This document shows, piece by piece, positions 1 to 7,921 of a stretch of 33,681 nucleotides of DNA. The notes under the pieces were generated by a model. That model was not told the DNA's origin. It made no database searches and was given only the letters and a program-made list of their open reading frames with translations. This DNA comes from Allobosea sp. Lineage in GTDB: Bacteria > Pseudomonadota > Alphaproteobacteria > Rhizobiales > Beijerinckiaceae. Each line of letters opens with the position of its first letter. Positions within the stretch are counted from its first letter, which is position 1. The translations under genes were made by a program, and so were the position numbers. The stretch lies in NCBI RefSeq assembly GCF_030695125.1, contig NZ_JAUYTP010000057.1, positions 1 to 33,681 on the forward strand. Direction: 5' to 3'.

Positions 1-33
1 AAAACGCCAAACTCTCCGAAAACCGGCCGGAGA

Positions 34-561
34 TTGATCGGAACCCCGGCCGGCTTCAAATCGGAATGGTGGCCGACATCAGATCGGAACGGTGGCCGGC
101 TTCAAATCGGAATACCCGGCCGGAATGAATCGGAATCCGCATTGTTCACGGCAGGGCCGGGAGAGCGCTTCGCCGAGGCCTCGCTTTTCGCCGCGCGCTA
201 CCATTGCGACGCCATTGCGCTCAGCGACGCCGTGGTCGCGTGTTTTCCCAGGGCCGCCTGCCTCGCCCGGCTGAACGACGATGCGCCGGCGCGGTTCGAC
301 CTGACTGCCGATCTCGCCCGGCAGGTGATGATGCTGCGCTCGCGGTTGACGCTGCGCGACATCCGCTCGGCGCGCGAGCGGGTGCTCGCCTTCCTTGTTG
401 CGGAAGCCGGCGACGACGGGCGCACCGTCGCTTTCGGCGGCTCGCTGCGGGAGATCGCTAGTGCGATCGGCCTGACGCCCGAAGCCTTCTACCGGACGCT
501 GGCGCGGCTCGAATCCGAGGGTGCGATCGAACGGAAGGCAGGCCGCATCGCCCTGACATGA
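34..561 (+). pseudogene. Crp/Fnr-family transcriptional regulator, N-terminus replaced by IS end
   Basis: The open frame encodes 175 residues, but only those from about residue 34 (base 133) look like a natural protein. They give the last strands of a cyclic-nucleotide-type sensor domain (AGPGERFAEASLFA), a dimerisation helix, and a winged helix-turn-helix (SLREIASAIGLTPEAFYRTLARLESEG, roughly residues 135-160). Family members are about 220-240 residues, so roughly the first 80-100 are missing. The first 33 codons simply translate the 23-bp IS repeats. The DNA-binding half is intact but the sensor is lost, so a normal ligand response is unlikely. The stop codon lies inside a perfect 44-bp palindrome. 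What its effector was cannot be told from what remains. Confidence 0.8.
37..136. repeat. Five 23-bp tandem repeats, IS21-like terminal repeats
   Basis: The heptamer ATCGGAA recurs at 37, 60, 83, 106 and 129, a spacing of exactly 23 bp. Units resemble ATCGGAAyggTGGCCG followed by gcTTCAA; the fourth unit and the partial fifth have diverged. Regularly spaced repeats at an element end are characteristic of IS21-family elements. No transposase gene is visible, because the element body would lie to the left of the window. The repeats end where recognisable Crp/Fnr coding sequence begins, at about 133. Confidence 0.7.
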
Positions 562-586
562 TCGCGATCATGTCAGGGCGATGCGG
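543..586. repeat. Perfect 44-bp palindrome
   Basis: Each arm is 22 bases and the centre is GATCGCGATC. The left arm codes for the last residues and stop of the Crp/Fnr regulator; the right arm lies just before the CpxP-like gene at 621. There is no T-run, so a simple intrinsic terminator is not supported. The inner part (TGATCGCGATCA) has the dyad layout of a Crp/Fnr site, but the symmetry extends much further than such sites need. It could act as a hairpin separating the two genes or as a regulator site. Confidence 0.85.
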
Positions 587-620
587 GTCTCTGGCAGGTT
601 GGGTTCAAAGGAGAACCCCT

Positions 621-1187
621 ATGATCCATATCGCCCTCACAGCCGCGCTCTTCCTGATTTCGGCAAGCGTCACGCCGGCCTGGCCGGCAAAAGCGCAGAT
701 GCCCAGCCCCTATGCCGGCGAGCAGGGCCGGGAGATCAAGGCGCTGTCGACCAAGGATATCGATGACCTAACTCAAGGCCGCGGAATGGGGCTCGCCAAG
801 GCTGCCGAACTCAACCGATATCCAGGCCCCATGCATGGCCTCGAACTGGCCGAGCCGCTCAAGCTGTCGGACGAGCAACGGCAGGCGCTGAAGGCGATCA
901 TGACCCGTATGAGCGCAGAGGCGAAGGCGGTCGGAGAAGACCTACTCGGCCTTGAGCGCGAACTGGACGCAGGCTTCGTTGCGCGGACGATCAACGGCCA
1001 GCGCCTGCGGGCGCTGACAGAACGGATCGGCGTCACGCAGGGAGCTCTGAGGGCAGTCCATCTCGCCGCCCATATCGAGACCGCGGCCGTCCTTTCCAGT
1101 GAACAGATCGCACAATACGATCTTCTGCGCGGCTATGCCGGTACGCCCGCAGGATCTGGCGCTCATGGATTGCATAACAAGCATTGA
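621..1187 (+). CDS. CpxP/Spy-like periplasmic protein (heavy-metal-sensor family)
   Basis: This 188-residue protein begins with a signal peptide ending near PAKAQM. The ATG at 621 is preferred over the upstream frame opening at 558 because AAAGGAGA lies just before it and the hydrophobic signal follows directly. The mature part is largely helical and contains LKLSDEQRQALKAIMTRMSAEAKAVG (residues roughly 81-106), which resembles the LTxxQ segment of Spy/CpxP/ZraP chaperones; a second similar segment (LSSEQIAQYDLLRG) lies near the C-terminus. The end is His-containing (GAHGLHNKH). Family members bind misfolded periplasmic proteins or metals such as zinc and copper. Its position between a regulator and Dsb genes fits envelope stress handling. 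The ligand is unknown. Confidence 0.65.
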   Translation: MIHIALTAALFLISASVTPAWPAKAQMPSPYAGEQGREIKALSTKDIDDLTQGRGMGLAKAAELNRYPGPMHGLELAEPLKLSDEQRQALKAIMTRMSAEAKAVGEDLLGLERELDAGFVARTINGQRLRALTERIGVTQGALRAVHLAAHIETAAVLSSEQIAQYDLLRGYAGTPAGSGAHGLHNKH

Positions 1188-1249
1188 GCAAATTGCGAGA
1201 TCGCGGCTCGACGAGCGCCACGATCGCAGGCTGCGCCACTCGTCTAGTC

Positions 1250-1268
1250 AATAGGCCGACGGCCTATT
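1250..1268. terminator. Possible bidirectional terminator between convergent genes
   Basis: Arms AATAGGCC and GGCCTATT enclose the loop GAC. The hairpin lies between the end of the CpxP-like gene (1187) and the stop codon of the minus-strand DsbA-like gene (1264-1266), which it includes. Only a short T-run follows, so the assignment is moderate. Confidence 0.45.
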
Positions 1269-1917
1269 TGCGCGCCTTTTCGACCTCGCGCTTGACCAAC
1301 TCGTAAAGTGGGCGCGGACCGAATTCTGTGAGGGGCTGCCCGTTCACGAAGAAGGTCGGCGTTCTGCTCACCTCGAGCGCTTTTGCGTCCGCCCCATCCT
1401 TGTCCAGAGTCATCTGGAATTCCGGCCGGGCCACGTCGCGCTTGCCCATCTCGATGTCGAGACCAGCGTCCTTCGCACGCGCCCAGGCCTTCTCTAGGTC
1501 GGGCTTGTCGTGGTCCGCCCATTCCGGCTGGAACTCCAGAAGCGCTGCGAGGACGGGCTCGAACTTGCCCTGAAGCCGAGCCGCTTCGAGGATCTTGACC
1601 GCGTCGTCCGACCCCTCGTGGAACGCCGCGTACCGGATCACAAGCCGCGCATCGTTCGGGAACAGGGCCAGGATCTGCTTGAGCGGCGGATAGAAGGCGC
1701 GGCAGGCCTCGCAGGACGGATCGAAGAACTCGACGATTGTGACCGGAGCACTCGCAGGGCCGATGACGGGCGAATGATCGCGGACGAGCGCCTCGGCGCG
1801 CGAGGCCGCAATGGCTTGAGCCCGTTTGGTCTGTTCGTTCCGATGGAAGAGGGTGGCGCCGGAGAAGATCGCGAGGGCGAAGACGCCGGTGAGGACAACG
1901 ATCACACGGCGGTTCAT
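1264..1917 (-). CDS. DsbA-family periplasmic thiol:disulfide oxidoreductase
   Basis: This 217-residue protein has an N-terminal membrane/signal segment (residues about 5-22) and a thioredoxin fold with the active site FFDPSCEAC (Cys69, Cys72), plus the cis-proline motif SRTPTFFVNG near the C-terminus. The CEAC motif differs from the CPHC of classical DsbA and is closer to DsbA/ScsC/Com1-like proteins. ATG at 1917 overlaps the DsbB stop as ATGA, so translation is probably coupled. Being last in the TlpA-CcdA-DsbB-DsbA series, it most likely exchanges electrons with the DsbB partner at 1914-2378. Whether it oxidises or isomerises substrates cannot be decided from sequence. Confidence 0.85.
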   Translation of the reverse strand: MNRRVIVVLTGVFALAIFSGATLFHRNEQTKRAQAIAASRAEALVRDHSPVIGPASAPVTIVEFFDPSCEACRAFYPPLKQILALFPNDARLVIRYAAFHEGSDDAVKILEAARLQGKFEPVLAALLEFQPEWADHDKPDLEKAWARAKDAGLDIEMGKRDVARPEFQMTLDKDGADAKALEVSRTPTFFVNGQPLTEFGPRPLYELVKREVEKARK

Positions 1918-2378
1918 GACGCGGCCTTTGTTCTGGAGCCGATGAGCGCGATGGCGATCGCGGCGAAGGCTGCGAGAGACAGGTAAGGCAAGGGCAGCAT
2001 GCCCAGGATCGTCATGTCGGCGCTGGCACAGGAGGGTCCCTGCGAGCAGGGCTGAATGCCTTCGGGGATCAGGCCGGCGTAGAGGAGGCTGTGGAACGCC
2101 GCGATCGCCATGCCGATGGCGGCCAGGGGAAGGCCATAGCGCCATATTCCTGTGTCGCCCCGGAAGCTGGCCACGGCGAGCAAGACCGCGAGCGGGAACA
2201 TGAAGGCGCGCTGATGCCAGCACAGGCTGCAGGGAGCCTGGCCGACGACCTCGCCGATGAAGAGCGCGGCCAGGCTCGCTGCGACTGCGATGATCCAGGC
2301 GACGAAGAGATAGAGCCAGCGGTCGTGTCCGCTGGCGGCGGTAGCATTGTTGGTCATGTGGGAATGAGAGCCTTTCAT
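1914..2378 (-). CDS. dsbB: Disulfide bond formation protein B (DsbB)
   Basis: A 154-residue inner-membrane protein with four hydrophobic segments. It shows the paired cysteines of DsbB: CSLC after the first helix pair (Cys50, Cys53), followed by WHQR, and a periplasmic-loop pair CSQGPSC (Cys111, Cys117). DsbB reoxidises DsbA and passes electrons to quinone. ATG at 2378 overlaps the CcdA stop as ATGA. A second start at 2357 (MTNN) would remove seven residues and is a real alternative. Having both DsbB (oxidising) and CcdA (reducing) in one operon means the block serves both arms of periplasmic thiol chemistry. Confidence 0.88.
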   Translation of the reverse strand: MKGSHSHMTNNATAASGHDRWLYLFVAWIIAVAASLAALFIGEVVGQAPCSLCWHQRAFMFPLAVLLAVASFRGDTGIWRYGLPLAAIGMAIAAFHSLLYAGLIPEGIQPCSQGPSCASADMTILGMLPLPYLSLAAFAAIAIALIGSRTKAAS

Positions 2379-3112
2379 CCGATTTTCGCGAGGAAGGGGA
2401 AGGTTTCGAGAAGCCAGAACGCCATGGTCGAGAGCTGGCCCGACATCATGGCGAGGCCCATCAGGAGCATGATGCCGCCCGCCACGATCTGCAGGCTGCG
2501 ACCGACGCCGCGCAGTCGGCGCAGCCTCGCCGTCATGCCGTCGGCGAACAGCGCCGTCAGGAGGAAGGGGATCGCGAGCCCGAGCGAGTAGACGCTCAGC
2601 AGAGCGACGCCGCTCGATGCCGAGGTCGACGTCGCGCTGACGGTCAGGATGGCGCCCAGAACCGGGCCGATGCAGGGCGTCCAGCCGAAGGCGAAGGCAA
2701 GACCGAGGAGATAGGCTCCCATGGGCCGTCCGCCTTCGATCGGCACATGCAGGCGAAGCTCGCGTTCGAGCCAGGCAAAGCGCACCAGCCCCGTCGTGAA
2801 GACGCCAAAGATGAAGATGATCGCGCCGCCGAGGATGCCGGCTTCGTAGCGATAGGCGAGAAGGAGGTGGCTGAGCGCGCTCGCGCCTGCGCCGAGCAGC
2901 ACGAAGACTGTCGAGAAGCCGAGCACGAAACAGACGCTCATCACGAGGGCGTTGAGCCGCGACGAGGATCGCGAAGGCAGGCCGCCGGCCGTAGCCGCGC
3001 CGCCTGCGATATACGAGACGTAGCCAGGGACGAGCGGCAGGACGCAAGGCGACAGGAACGAGACCGCGCCGGCCGCGAGCGCCGCCCATATGCCGATACC
3101 AGCGATGTCCAT
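2375..3112 (-). CDS. ccdA: Cytochrome c biogenesis protein CcdA
   Basis: A 245-residue polytopic protein with six predicted membrane segments and the two cysteines typical of CcdA: SFLSPCVLPLVPGY (Cys23) and FGWTPCIGP (Cys147). CcdA carries electrons from cytoplasmic thioredoxin across the membrane to periplasmic reductants used for cytochrome c haem ligation or disulfide repair. The start at 3112 shares one base with the stop of the upstream TlpA-like gene (TGATG), and its own stop overlaps dsbB. The TlpA-like neighbour is the natural electron acceptor. Confidence 0.92.
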   Translation of the reverse strand: MDIAGIGIWAALAAGAVSFLSPCVLPLVPGYVSYIAGGAATAGGLPSRSSSRLNALVMSVCFVLGFSTVFVLLGAGASALSHLLLAYRYEAGILGGAIIFIFGVFTTGLVRFAWLERELRLHVPIEGGRPMGAYLLGLAFAFGWTPCIGPVLGAILTVSATSTSASSGVALLSVYSLGLAIPFLLTALFADGMTARLRRLRGVGRSLQIVAGGIMLLMGLAMMSGQLSTMAFWLLETFPFLAKIG

Positions 3113-3663
3113 CAGCGTGCGCTCCTTTGCGGGGCGCCGGCGAGAAGGGCCGCGATCTCGTCGATCATCGGCTTCTCATCCCAGGCTCGCACGCCGAACC
3201 AGCGACCCCGCTCGGAGCCGTCGGGGCCGAACAGAATCGTGGTGGGCAGCCCGGAGATCGACAGCCGACCCACCGACGCGCCCGTCGGATCGAGGTAGAC
3301 CGGCAGGTCCTTGACGTTCAGCTGCGCCAAGAGCGGCTCGACGACTTCTGCGCCGTCGCGATCGAGGGAGAGCGCGAGCACGGCAGGAGGCCGACCGTCC
3401 AGGCTGCGATGGAGCCTCGCAAGCGCAGGCATCTCCTCGCGACAGGACCAGCACCACGTCGCCCAGACGGCCAGAAGAACGGCCTGGCCACGAAAGCTCG
3501 CGAGGCCGGAGGCGCTGCCGTCGAGCCGCTGGAACATGAGCGCGTCGGCGTTGCGCGGTCGCGGCGTCCTATCGGCGACGACGGCATAGGAGAGGGCTGC
3601 CGTAAGCGTCATGGCGACGAGCGACAGTGCGAGCCGTCTGGATCTGAACACTGGTCCGATCAA
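3112..3663 (-). CDS. TlpA/ResA-like periplasmic thioredoxin
   Basis: This 183-residue protein has an N-terminal membrane anchor (residues about 10-29) and a thioredoxin-fold domain with WATWCWSC (Cys71, Cys74) and a cis-proline segment ISGLPTTILF. TlpA/ResA proteins are membrane-anchored reductants for cytochrome c or copper-site cysteines. It is the first gene of a tightly overlapping series with ccdA, dsbB and dsbA. The CWSC active site is less usual than the CPPC of its paralogue at 4287-4835, which may mean a different redox potential. No promoter could be assigned with confidence in the 138 bp upstream. Confidence 0.85.
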   Translation of the reverse strand: MIGPVFRSRRLALSLVAMTLTAALSYAVVADRTPRPRNADALMFQRLDGSASGLASFRGQAVLLAVWATWCWSCREEMPALARLHRSLDGRPPAVLALSLDRDGAEVVEPLLAQLNVKDLPVYLDPTGASVGRLSISGLPTTILFGPDGSERGRWFGVRAWDEKPMIDEIAALLAGAPQRSAR

Positions 3664-3801
3664 TCTCGGGCCTCGAAAACGGGATTGTCATGTCGCGCGG
3701 ACTCGCATGGGCGATGTGTGCTCGCTCACGGCCGGCGTCTCGGATCTGCCGTGAAGGGCTTGCGCGCAACGATGCCGCGGGCCGCAGGGAAGGCTCGCCC
3801 T

Positions 3802-4194
3802 TCAGCTGCGGCGCGGTGGTCCCGTGGCCTGTGGCGGCCCTTGCAGACTGGACGCGAGCGATGTCTGCACGCCATGGACGAAGATCGCCAGGGCGTGTTC
3901 GGCGCGTTCCGGGAGTAGACAGGCCGGTGGCGGAGGCGTCAGCGGTGCAAGAGCGACCGACTTCGCCCAGACGCAGCACGTGTTGACGCTTTCGATATGA
4001 GGCGCCCGATCACGCTGCGAATCCAGGGCGGTACCGCAGATCTCCGCGAGGGAAATCTCGCCTGCGTCGAACTTGACGGCGAGATGCGTGCTCCCCGCAA
4101 GCGCGCTGGCCATCAGCTGGAACATGAGCACGAGTCCGCAGGCGGCGACCAGGAGGCCTCGCCCCGTATCCCGTAATCTGCCGGTTGACATCAT
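3802..4194 (-). CDS. Small Cys-containing membrane/periplasmic protein (DUF2946-like)
   Basis: From the ATG at 4194 the product is 130 residues; an upstream ATG at 4290 in the same frame is possible but lacks support. A hydrophobic helix (GLLVAACGLVLMFQLMASALAG) is followed by a short periplasmic part with NTCCVWAKSVALAPLTPPPP. This architecture recurs in the protein at 6006-6410 (SSCCTWGATLALDPIVPP), so the two are paralogues despite low overall identity. It resembles the uncharacterised DUF2946 group often found beside copper or cytochrome genes. The vicinal CC pair could bind a metal. The family assignment is tentative. Confidence 0.5.
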   Translation of the reverse strand: MMSTGRLRDTGRGLLVAACGLVLMFQLMASALAGSTHLAVKFDAGEISLAEICGTALDSQRDRAPHIESVNTCCVWAKSVALAPLTPPPPACLLPERAEHALAIFVHGVQTSLASSLQGPPQATGPPRRS

Positions 4195-4286
4195 GACTGT
4201 ATGATTAGCCCAGCCGAGAGGAGATGAGCAATTGCGATGCGGCCCGCTCGCGCTCTGTTGACCGTCCCCGCTCACACGTACTGTGG

Positions 4287-4835
4287 TCATCGCGTCGACT
4301 TTCCGGCCTTGGCGATATGCTCTTCGATCTCCGACTCCGTCGAGCGCTCGTCCCATTCCCGCGCACCTGGCCAGCGGGCGACTTCGCGCCCGGACGGATC
4401 GATGAGGACGGTGGTGGGCAGTCCGGTGATCCTCAGCGCCGGCATGCTCCGGGCCTCGCGATCAAGATAGATCGCGAGGTTGGAGAGGCCCATCCGCTTG
4501 AAGAAAGGCGCGACGACTTCCAATCCCTGTCGATCGATCGACAGCGCCACGACCTCGAACGAACTGTCGCCCTTCATTGCCTGAAGCCGGTCAAGCGAGG
4601 GCATCTCCTTGACGCAGGGCGGGCACCATGTCGCCCAGACGTTCAACAGGACGAAGCGGCCCTGGAACGCCGCCCCCATCAGCTCACGTCCGTCGGCGGT
4701 CTGGAATGCCAGCCCGGACAGGACCGGCGACGACGGCACGTTTCGTCGTGTGGCGACGAAGATCCCGGATGCCGCTGCGATGATGAGGGTGAGTGCTGCG
4801 GCGGAGAAGACGAGCCGGCGCCTGCCAAGGTTCAT
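4287..4835 (-). CDS. TlpA/ResA-like periplasmic thioredoxin, second copy
   Basis: A 182-residue protein with a membrane anchor at residues about 8-28 and a thioredoxin-fold domain carrying WATWCPPC (Cys70, Cys73) and ITGLPTTVLI. CPPC is usual for TlpA reductants. Its start overlaps the stop of the SCO gene as ATGA. TlpA reduces the copper-binding cysteines of SCO/ScoI in Bradyrhizobium, so direct coupling to a SCO gene strongly suggests it keeps that protein reduced for copper loading. It is clearly homologous to the protein at 3112-3663, probably by an old duplication. Confidence 0.88.
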   Translation of the reverse strand: MNLGRRRLVFSAAALTLIIAAASGIFVATRRNVPSSPVLSGLAFQTADGRELMGAAFQGRFVLLNVWATWCPPCVKEMPSLDRLQAMKGDSSFEVVALSIDRQGLEVVAPFFKRMGLSNLAIYLDREARSMPALRITGLPTTVLIDPSGREVARWPGAREWDERSTESEIEEHIAKAGKSTR

Positions 4836-5452
4836 CGGAGCACCAGGCGGATCTTGTCCAGCGCCGAGCCATCGTCCTCGTGATAGTCGATCATGGTCCG
4901 GAAGCTGCCATCGGCCCTCATCAGATAGACCGAGGCCGAATGGTCCATGGTGTAGCCGTTGTCAGTCGGGATCTTCTTGGCGTAGGCCTTGTAAGCGGCG
5001 AGGGCCGCATCGACCTGCGCGCGAGAGCCGGTCAGGCCGACCACGCGCGGATCGAATGACTGGAGGTAGAGCGCCAGCTGCTCGGGTGTATCGCGCTCGG
5101 GATCGACCGTGACCAGCAGGATCTGCAGCCGGTCCGCCGCGGCGCCGATCTGCCTGGTCATGTTGGCCAACTGCACCAGGGTCGTCGGGCAGACCTCCGG
5201 GCAGTGGGTGAAGCCGAAGAACACAGCCATGGGCTTGCCGCGATAGTCGGCGTCGGTCACCGTCTTGCCGGTGTGGTCGACAAGCGCGAACGGCCCGCCG
5301 ATCGCCGGCAGGCCCTGCATGGCCGCGCTATCAGGCAGCGGCCGGCCGGGGCCGTCGACCCGCCACCATCCCAGCATGACGGCGGCGCCGACGAAGGCCA
5401 CGACAACGACGCCGGCCCAGGCGCCGTAGCGGATCCATTTCAGAATCGACAT
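4832..5452 (-). CDS. SCO1/SenC-family copper chaperone
   Basis: A 206-residue protein with one N-terminal membrane anchor (residues about 10-28) and a thioredoxin-like domain. All three copper ligands are visible: FTHCPEVCPT (Cys84, Cys88) and the distal histidine in YTMDHSASVYLM (His172). SCO proteins deliver copper to the CuA site of cytochrome oxidase or act as thiol reductants. The gene follows PCuAC and overlaps a TlpA-like gene, giving the classic PCuAC-SCO-TlpA copper relay on three adjacent genes. Confidence 0.93.
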   Translation of the reverse strand: MSILKWIRYGAWAGVVVVAFVGAAVMLGWWRVDGPGRPLPDSAAMQGLPAIGGPFALVDHTGKTVTDADYRGKPMAVFFGFTHCPEVCPTTLVQLANMTRQIGAAADRLQILLVTVDPERDTPEQLALYLQSFDPRVVGLTGSRAQVDAALAAYKAYAKKIPTDNGYTMDHSASVYLMRADGSFRTMIDYHEDDGSALDKIRLVLR

Positions 5453-5460
5453 GACGCGCC

Positions 5461-5955
5461 TCAGTGTCCGGCGTGCTCAGCTGGCGCCGGCTGCGGCGCG
5501 CCCACGCCTTGGATCTGGAATTCAACCGTCACGGATCCAGCCCGCTCGAACAGTAGCGTCGCCTTGACCTTGTCGCCCTGCTTCAGGGGGGCCTTGAGCT
5601 CCACGAGCATCAAGTGCAGGCCACTGGGCTTGAACTCCACCTTCTGGCCCGTTGGGATGACGATGCCGTCCGTCTTCTCGCGCATCCGCATGATGCCGTC
5701 GGTGAGACTGCTCTCATGGATCTCGACGCGGGCGGCAGCTTCGGTCGAGCCTCCGATGAGTCGGTCCGGCGTCGGTCCGGTATTCTCGATGCCGAGATAG
5801 CCGCCGCCGACCTTGGCGGCCGGCGGTGTCGCCCTGGCCCAGGGATGGGTGATCTTCAACGGACCGACGGAATAGTCGTGGGCACGGGCAGGAATGGTCG
5901 CAAAAGCGGCAAGGGACAAGGCGACGCCGAGGGCGCCGATTGCTGATCGCGTCAT
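5461..5955 (-). CDS. Periplasmic copper chaperone PCuAC
   Basis: A 164-residue protein with a signal peptide ending at PARAH and a PCuAC (DUF461) cupredoxin-like domain. Candidate Cu(I) ligands are in place: His80 in VEIHESS, Met89/Met91 in IMRMREK, and His114/Met116 in GLHLMLVEL. The C-terminus adds another His (EHAGH). Methionine at 5955 is chosen because the signal peptide follows directly. It lies eight bases before the SCO gene. A paralogue at 12768-13322 lacks the methionine ligands. Confidence 0.92.
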   Translation of the reverse strand: MTRSAIGALGVALSLAAFATIPARAHDYSVGPLKITHPWARATPPAAKVGGGYLGIENTGPTPDRLIGGSTEAAARVEIHESSLTDGIMRMREKTDGIVIPTGQKVEFKPSGLHLMLVELKAPLKQGDKVKATLLFERAGSVTVEFQIQGVGAPQPAPAEHAGH

Positions 5956-6005
5956 GGAATGGATCCTCGAACAGGTGATGATACCGGCTTGGGCCGGCGC
6001 TCGTG

Positions 6006-6410
6006 TCACGCGTCGAGGCCGGGTGGCGCTCGCGATCCTTGAGTGGTCGCGACCCGGAACAGGATCGCCACCTGCGTCATCTGTCCGAACGCAACAGCCT
6101 GGCTTATCCGAGCGCGATAGGGAAAGGGAGCTGACGGGCCTGTCGGCGGGACGATCGGGTCGAGCGCGAGCGTGGCACCCCAGGTGCAACACGACGACTG
6201 CGCCGTGCCATGGTGGCCGTCGTCGTCGGTCGGCGCTGCGTCTGGAACGTGGGCGCCGGAGCACAGCGTCTGCATCAGTCCGGATATCGAACTGGCGCTG
6301 GCGATTTGCGCGCTGGCCGAGGCGCTGCCCAACAGCCCCTGCAGGATCAGGACATAGGCGAGTGTCAGCGCGAGCAGCGCCCGGACGACAACGGTTCTGG
6401 TCGAGCGCAT
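6006..6410 (-). CDS. Small Cys-containing membrane/periplasmic protein (DUF2946-like), second copy
   Basis: A 134-residue protein with an N-terminal hydrophobic helix (ALLALTLAYVLILQGLLGS) and a periplasmic part with a Cys/His-bearing stretch: TLCSGAHV, DDDGHHGT and SSCCTWGATLALDP. It shares the CC-W plus PPxxP arrangement with the protein at 3802-4194. The His and Cys residues could hold copper. It lies just upstream of PCuAC on the same strand, about 50 bases apart, so it probably belongs to the copper-delivery operon. Biochemical function is unknown. Confidence 0.55.
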   Translation of the reverse strand: MRSTRTVVVRALLALTLAYVLILQGLLGSASASAQIASASSISGLMQTLCSGAHVPDAAPTDDDGHHGTAQSSCCTWGATLALDPIVPPTGPSAPFPYRARISQAVAFGQMTQVAILFRVATTQGSRAPPGLDA

Positions 6411-6472
6411 GGTCACGGAGCTGGCATAGCGAGGCTCGAACAGCCCCGCAATGCGACATCGCGTGACCGGGC

Positions 6473-7813
6473 TCAGCCTGTCGCCAAATCGAAGAGCAGC
6501 TTCATGTTCAGCGCGATGATGATCGCCGCGATCATCGCAGCGATGATGGTCAGCCATCTCGGCGCGACCATCTCGCCCATCTTGCTCCTGGATGCCGTGA
6601 ACATGACCAGTGGCACGATCGCGAAGGGGAGCTGAAGTCCCAGCACGACCTGGCTCAGGATCAGGAGCTTGCCGGTCTCGCCGGCACCGTAAATCCAGGT
6701 CACCAGGATCGCCGGGATGATCGCGACGAGGCGGGTGACGAGGCGGCGCACCCAGGCCGGCAACTTGATGTCGAGGAAGCCCTCCATAACGATCTGGCCG
6801 GCCATGGTGGCGGTCACGGTCGAGTTCAGTCCACAGCACAACAGCGCGATGGCGAAGAGCGTCGGCGCAATCGACAGGCCCAGCAGAGGCGCTAGCAGCT
6901 CATGCGCCCGACCGAGTTCGGCGACGTCGTTCTGGCCCGTCTTGTGGAAGGTCGCCGCTGCCAGGATCAGGATCGAGGCGTTGACCAGCAGCGCGAACAT
7001 CAGAGCGACGGTGGAGTCGACGGTGGCCCATTTCAGGGCGTCGCGCTTCTCGGGCAGCGTCTCGCCAAAGGCTCGCGTCTGCACGATGCCCGAATGCAGA
7101 TAGAGGTTGTGGGGCATCACGGTCGCACCGATGATGCCCAGCGCAAGGTAGAGCATCTGCGGATTGGTGATAATCTCGGTGGTTGGCGCAAAGCCCCGGA
7201 TCACCTGCCCCCAATCGGGATCGGCGAGAGCGATCTGCACGCCGAAGCACAGCGCGATCACGCCCAGTAGCGTGATGATGAAGGCCTCGATCCAACGGAA
7301 TCCCTTGTTCTGTAGCCAGAGGATCACGAAGACGTCGAGCGCGGTGACGACGACGCCGATCTCGAGCGGCATGCCGAAGAGCAGGTTGAGCGCGATCGCG
7401 GTGCCGATGACCTCGGCGAGGTCGGTCGCGCAAATTGCGAGCTCGGCCAGCGCCCAGAGCGGCCAGGCGATGGCACGGGGATAGGCGTCACGGCAGGCCT
7501 GGGCGAGGTCCCGGCCGGTGGCGACGGCAAGCCTGGCGCAGAGCGCCTGCAGGATGATCGCCATGATGTTGGAGACCAGCGCGACGAAGAGCAGCGTGTA
7601 GCCGAACTGGGCTCCGCCGGCGAGCGAGGTCGCCCAGTTGCCGGGGTCCATATATCCGACGGCGACAAGGTAGCCCGGGCCGAAGAAGGCAAGAAATTTC
7701 CGCCAGGATGTCGCGCCAGGCTTGAACTCGATGCTGCGGAACACGTCGAGCAACGACGGCTCGCCGCGCGATTTGCGCCAGCCGGTTTCCGCACCCTCGA
7801 CCTTGTCCAGCAT
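6473..7813 (-). CDS. mntH: Nramp-family Mn2+/H+ symporter MntH
   Basis: A 446-residue protein with about 11 membrane helices, the usual size for bacterial MntH. Diagnostic metal-binding residues are present: GYMDPGNW in the first helix (Asp56, Asn59) and [13 protein letters not shown] in the sixth. It imports Mn2+, and Fe2+ less well, with protons. The promoter region is shared with the divergent Fur-family regulator at 7922 and contains a Mur-box-like site, so repression by that regulator when manganese is sufficient is likely. The downstream DUF2946-like gene starts 62 bases after it and may be co-transcribed. Confidence 0.95.
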   Translation of the reverse strand: MLDKVEGAETGWRKSRGEPSLLDVFRSIEFKPGATSWRKFLAFFGPGYLVAVGYMDPGNWATSLAGGAQFGYTLLFVALVSNIMAIILQALCARLAVATGRDLAQACRDAYPRAIAWPLWALAELAICATDLAEVIGTAIALNLLFGMPLEIGVVVTALDVFVILWLQNKGFRWIEAFIITLLGVIALCFGVQIALADPDWGQVIRGFAPTTEIITNPQMLYLALGIIGATVMPHNLYLHSGIVQTRAFGETLPEKRDALKWATVDSTVALMFALLVNASILILAAATFHKTGQNDVAELGRAHELLAPLLGLSIAPTLFAIALLCCGLNSTVTATMAGQIVMEGFLDIKLPAWVRRLVTRLVAIIPAILVTWIYGAGETGKLLILSQVVLGLQLPFAIVPLVMFTASRSKMGEMVAPRWLTIIAAMIAAIIIALNMKLLFDLATG

Positions 7814-7828
7814 TCGCCGCCCCTAAGA

Positions 7829-7843
7829 TGCAACTGATTTGCA
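7829..7843. promoter_or_regulatory. Mur-box-like operator between mntH and Fur-family gene
   Basis: TGCAACTGATTTGCA is a dyad (TGCAAn and nTTGCA arms) matching, as I recall it, the alphaproteobacterial manganese-uptake-regulator box. It lies 15 bases upstream of the mntH start. A weaker related site (TGCATTTGCGAATGATT, 7877-7893) lies nearer the regulator, which may allow autoregulation. Confidence 0.6.
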
Positions 7844-7921
7844 AAAGCAGATTATGGATGCATGTCCGATTGTCAATGCATTTGCGAATGATTCCCATTA
7901 AAGGAGGCTAGGGAGGAATTC

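Noticed and set aside
1914..3089. Reading the DsbB frame as one long 391-residue protein
   Set aside because: The first 237 residues are a shadow of ccdA. The ATGA overlap at 2375-2378 marks the true dsbB start.
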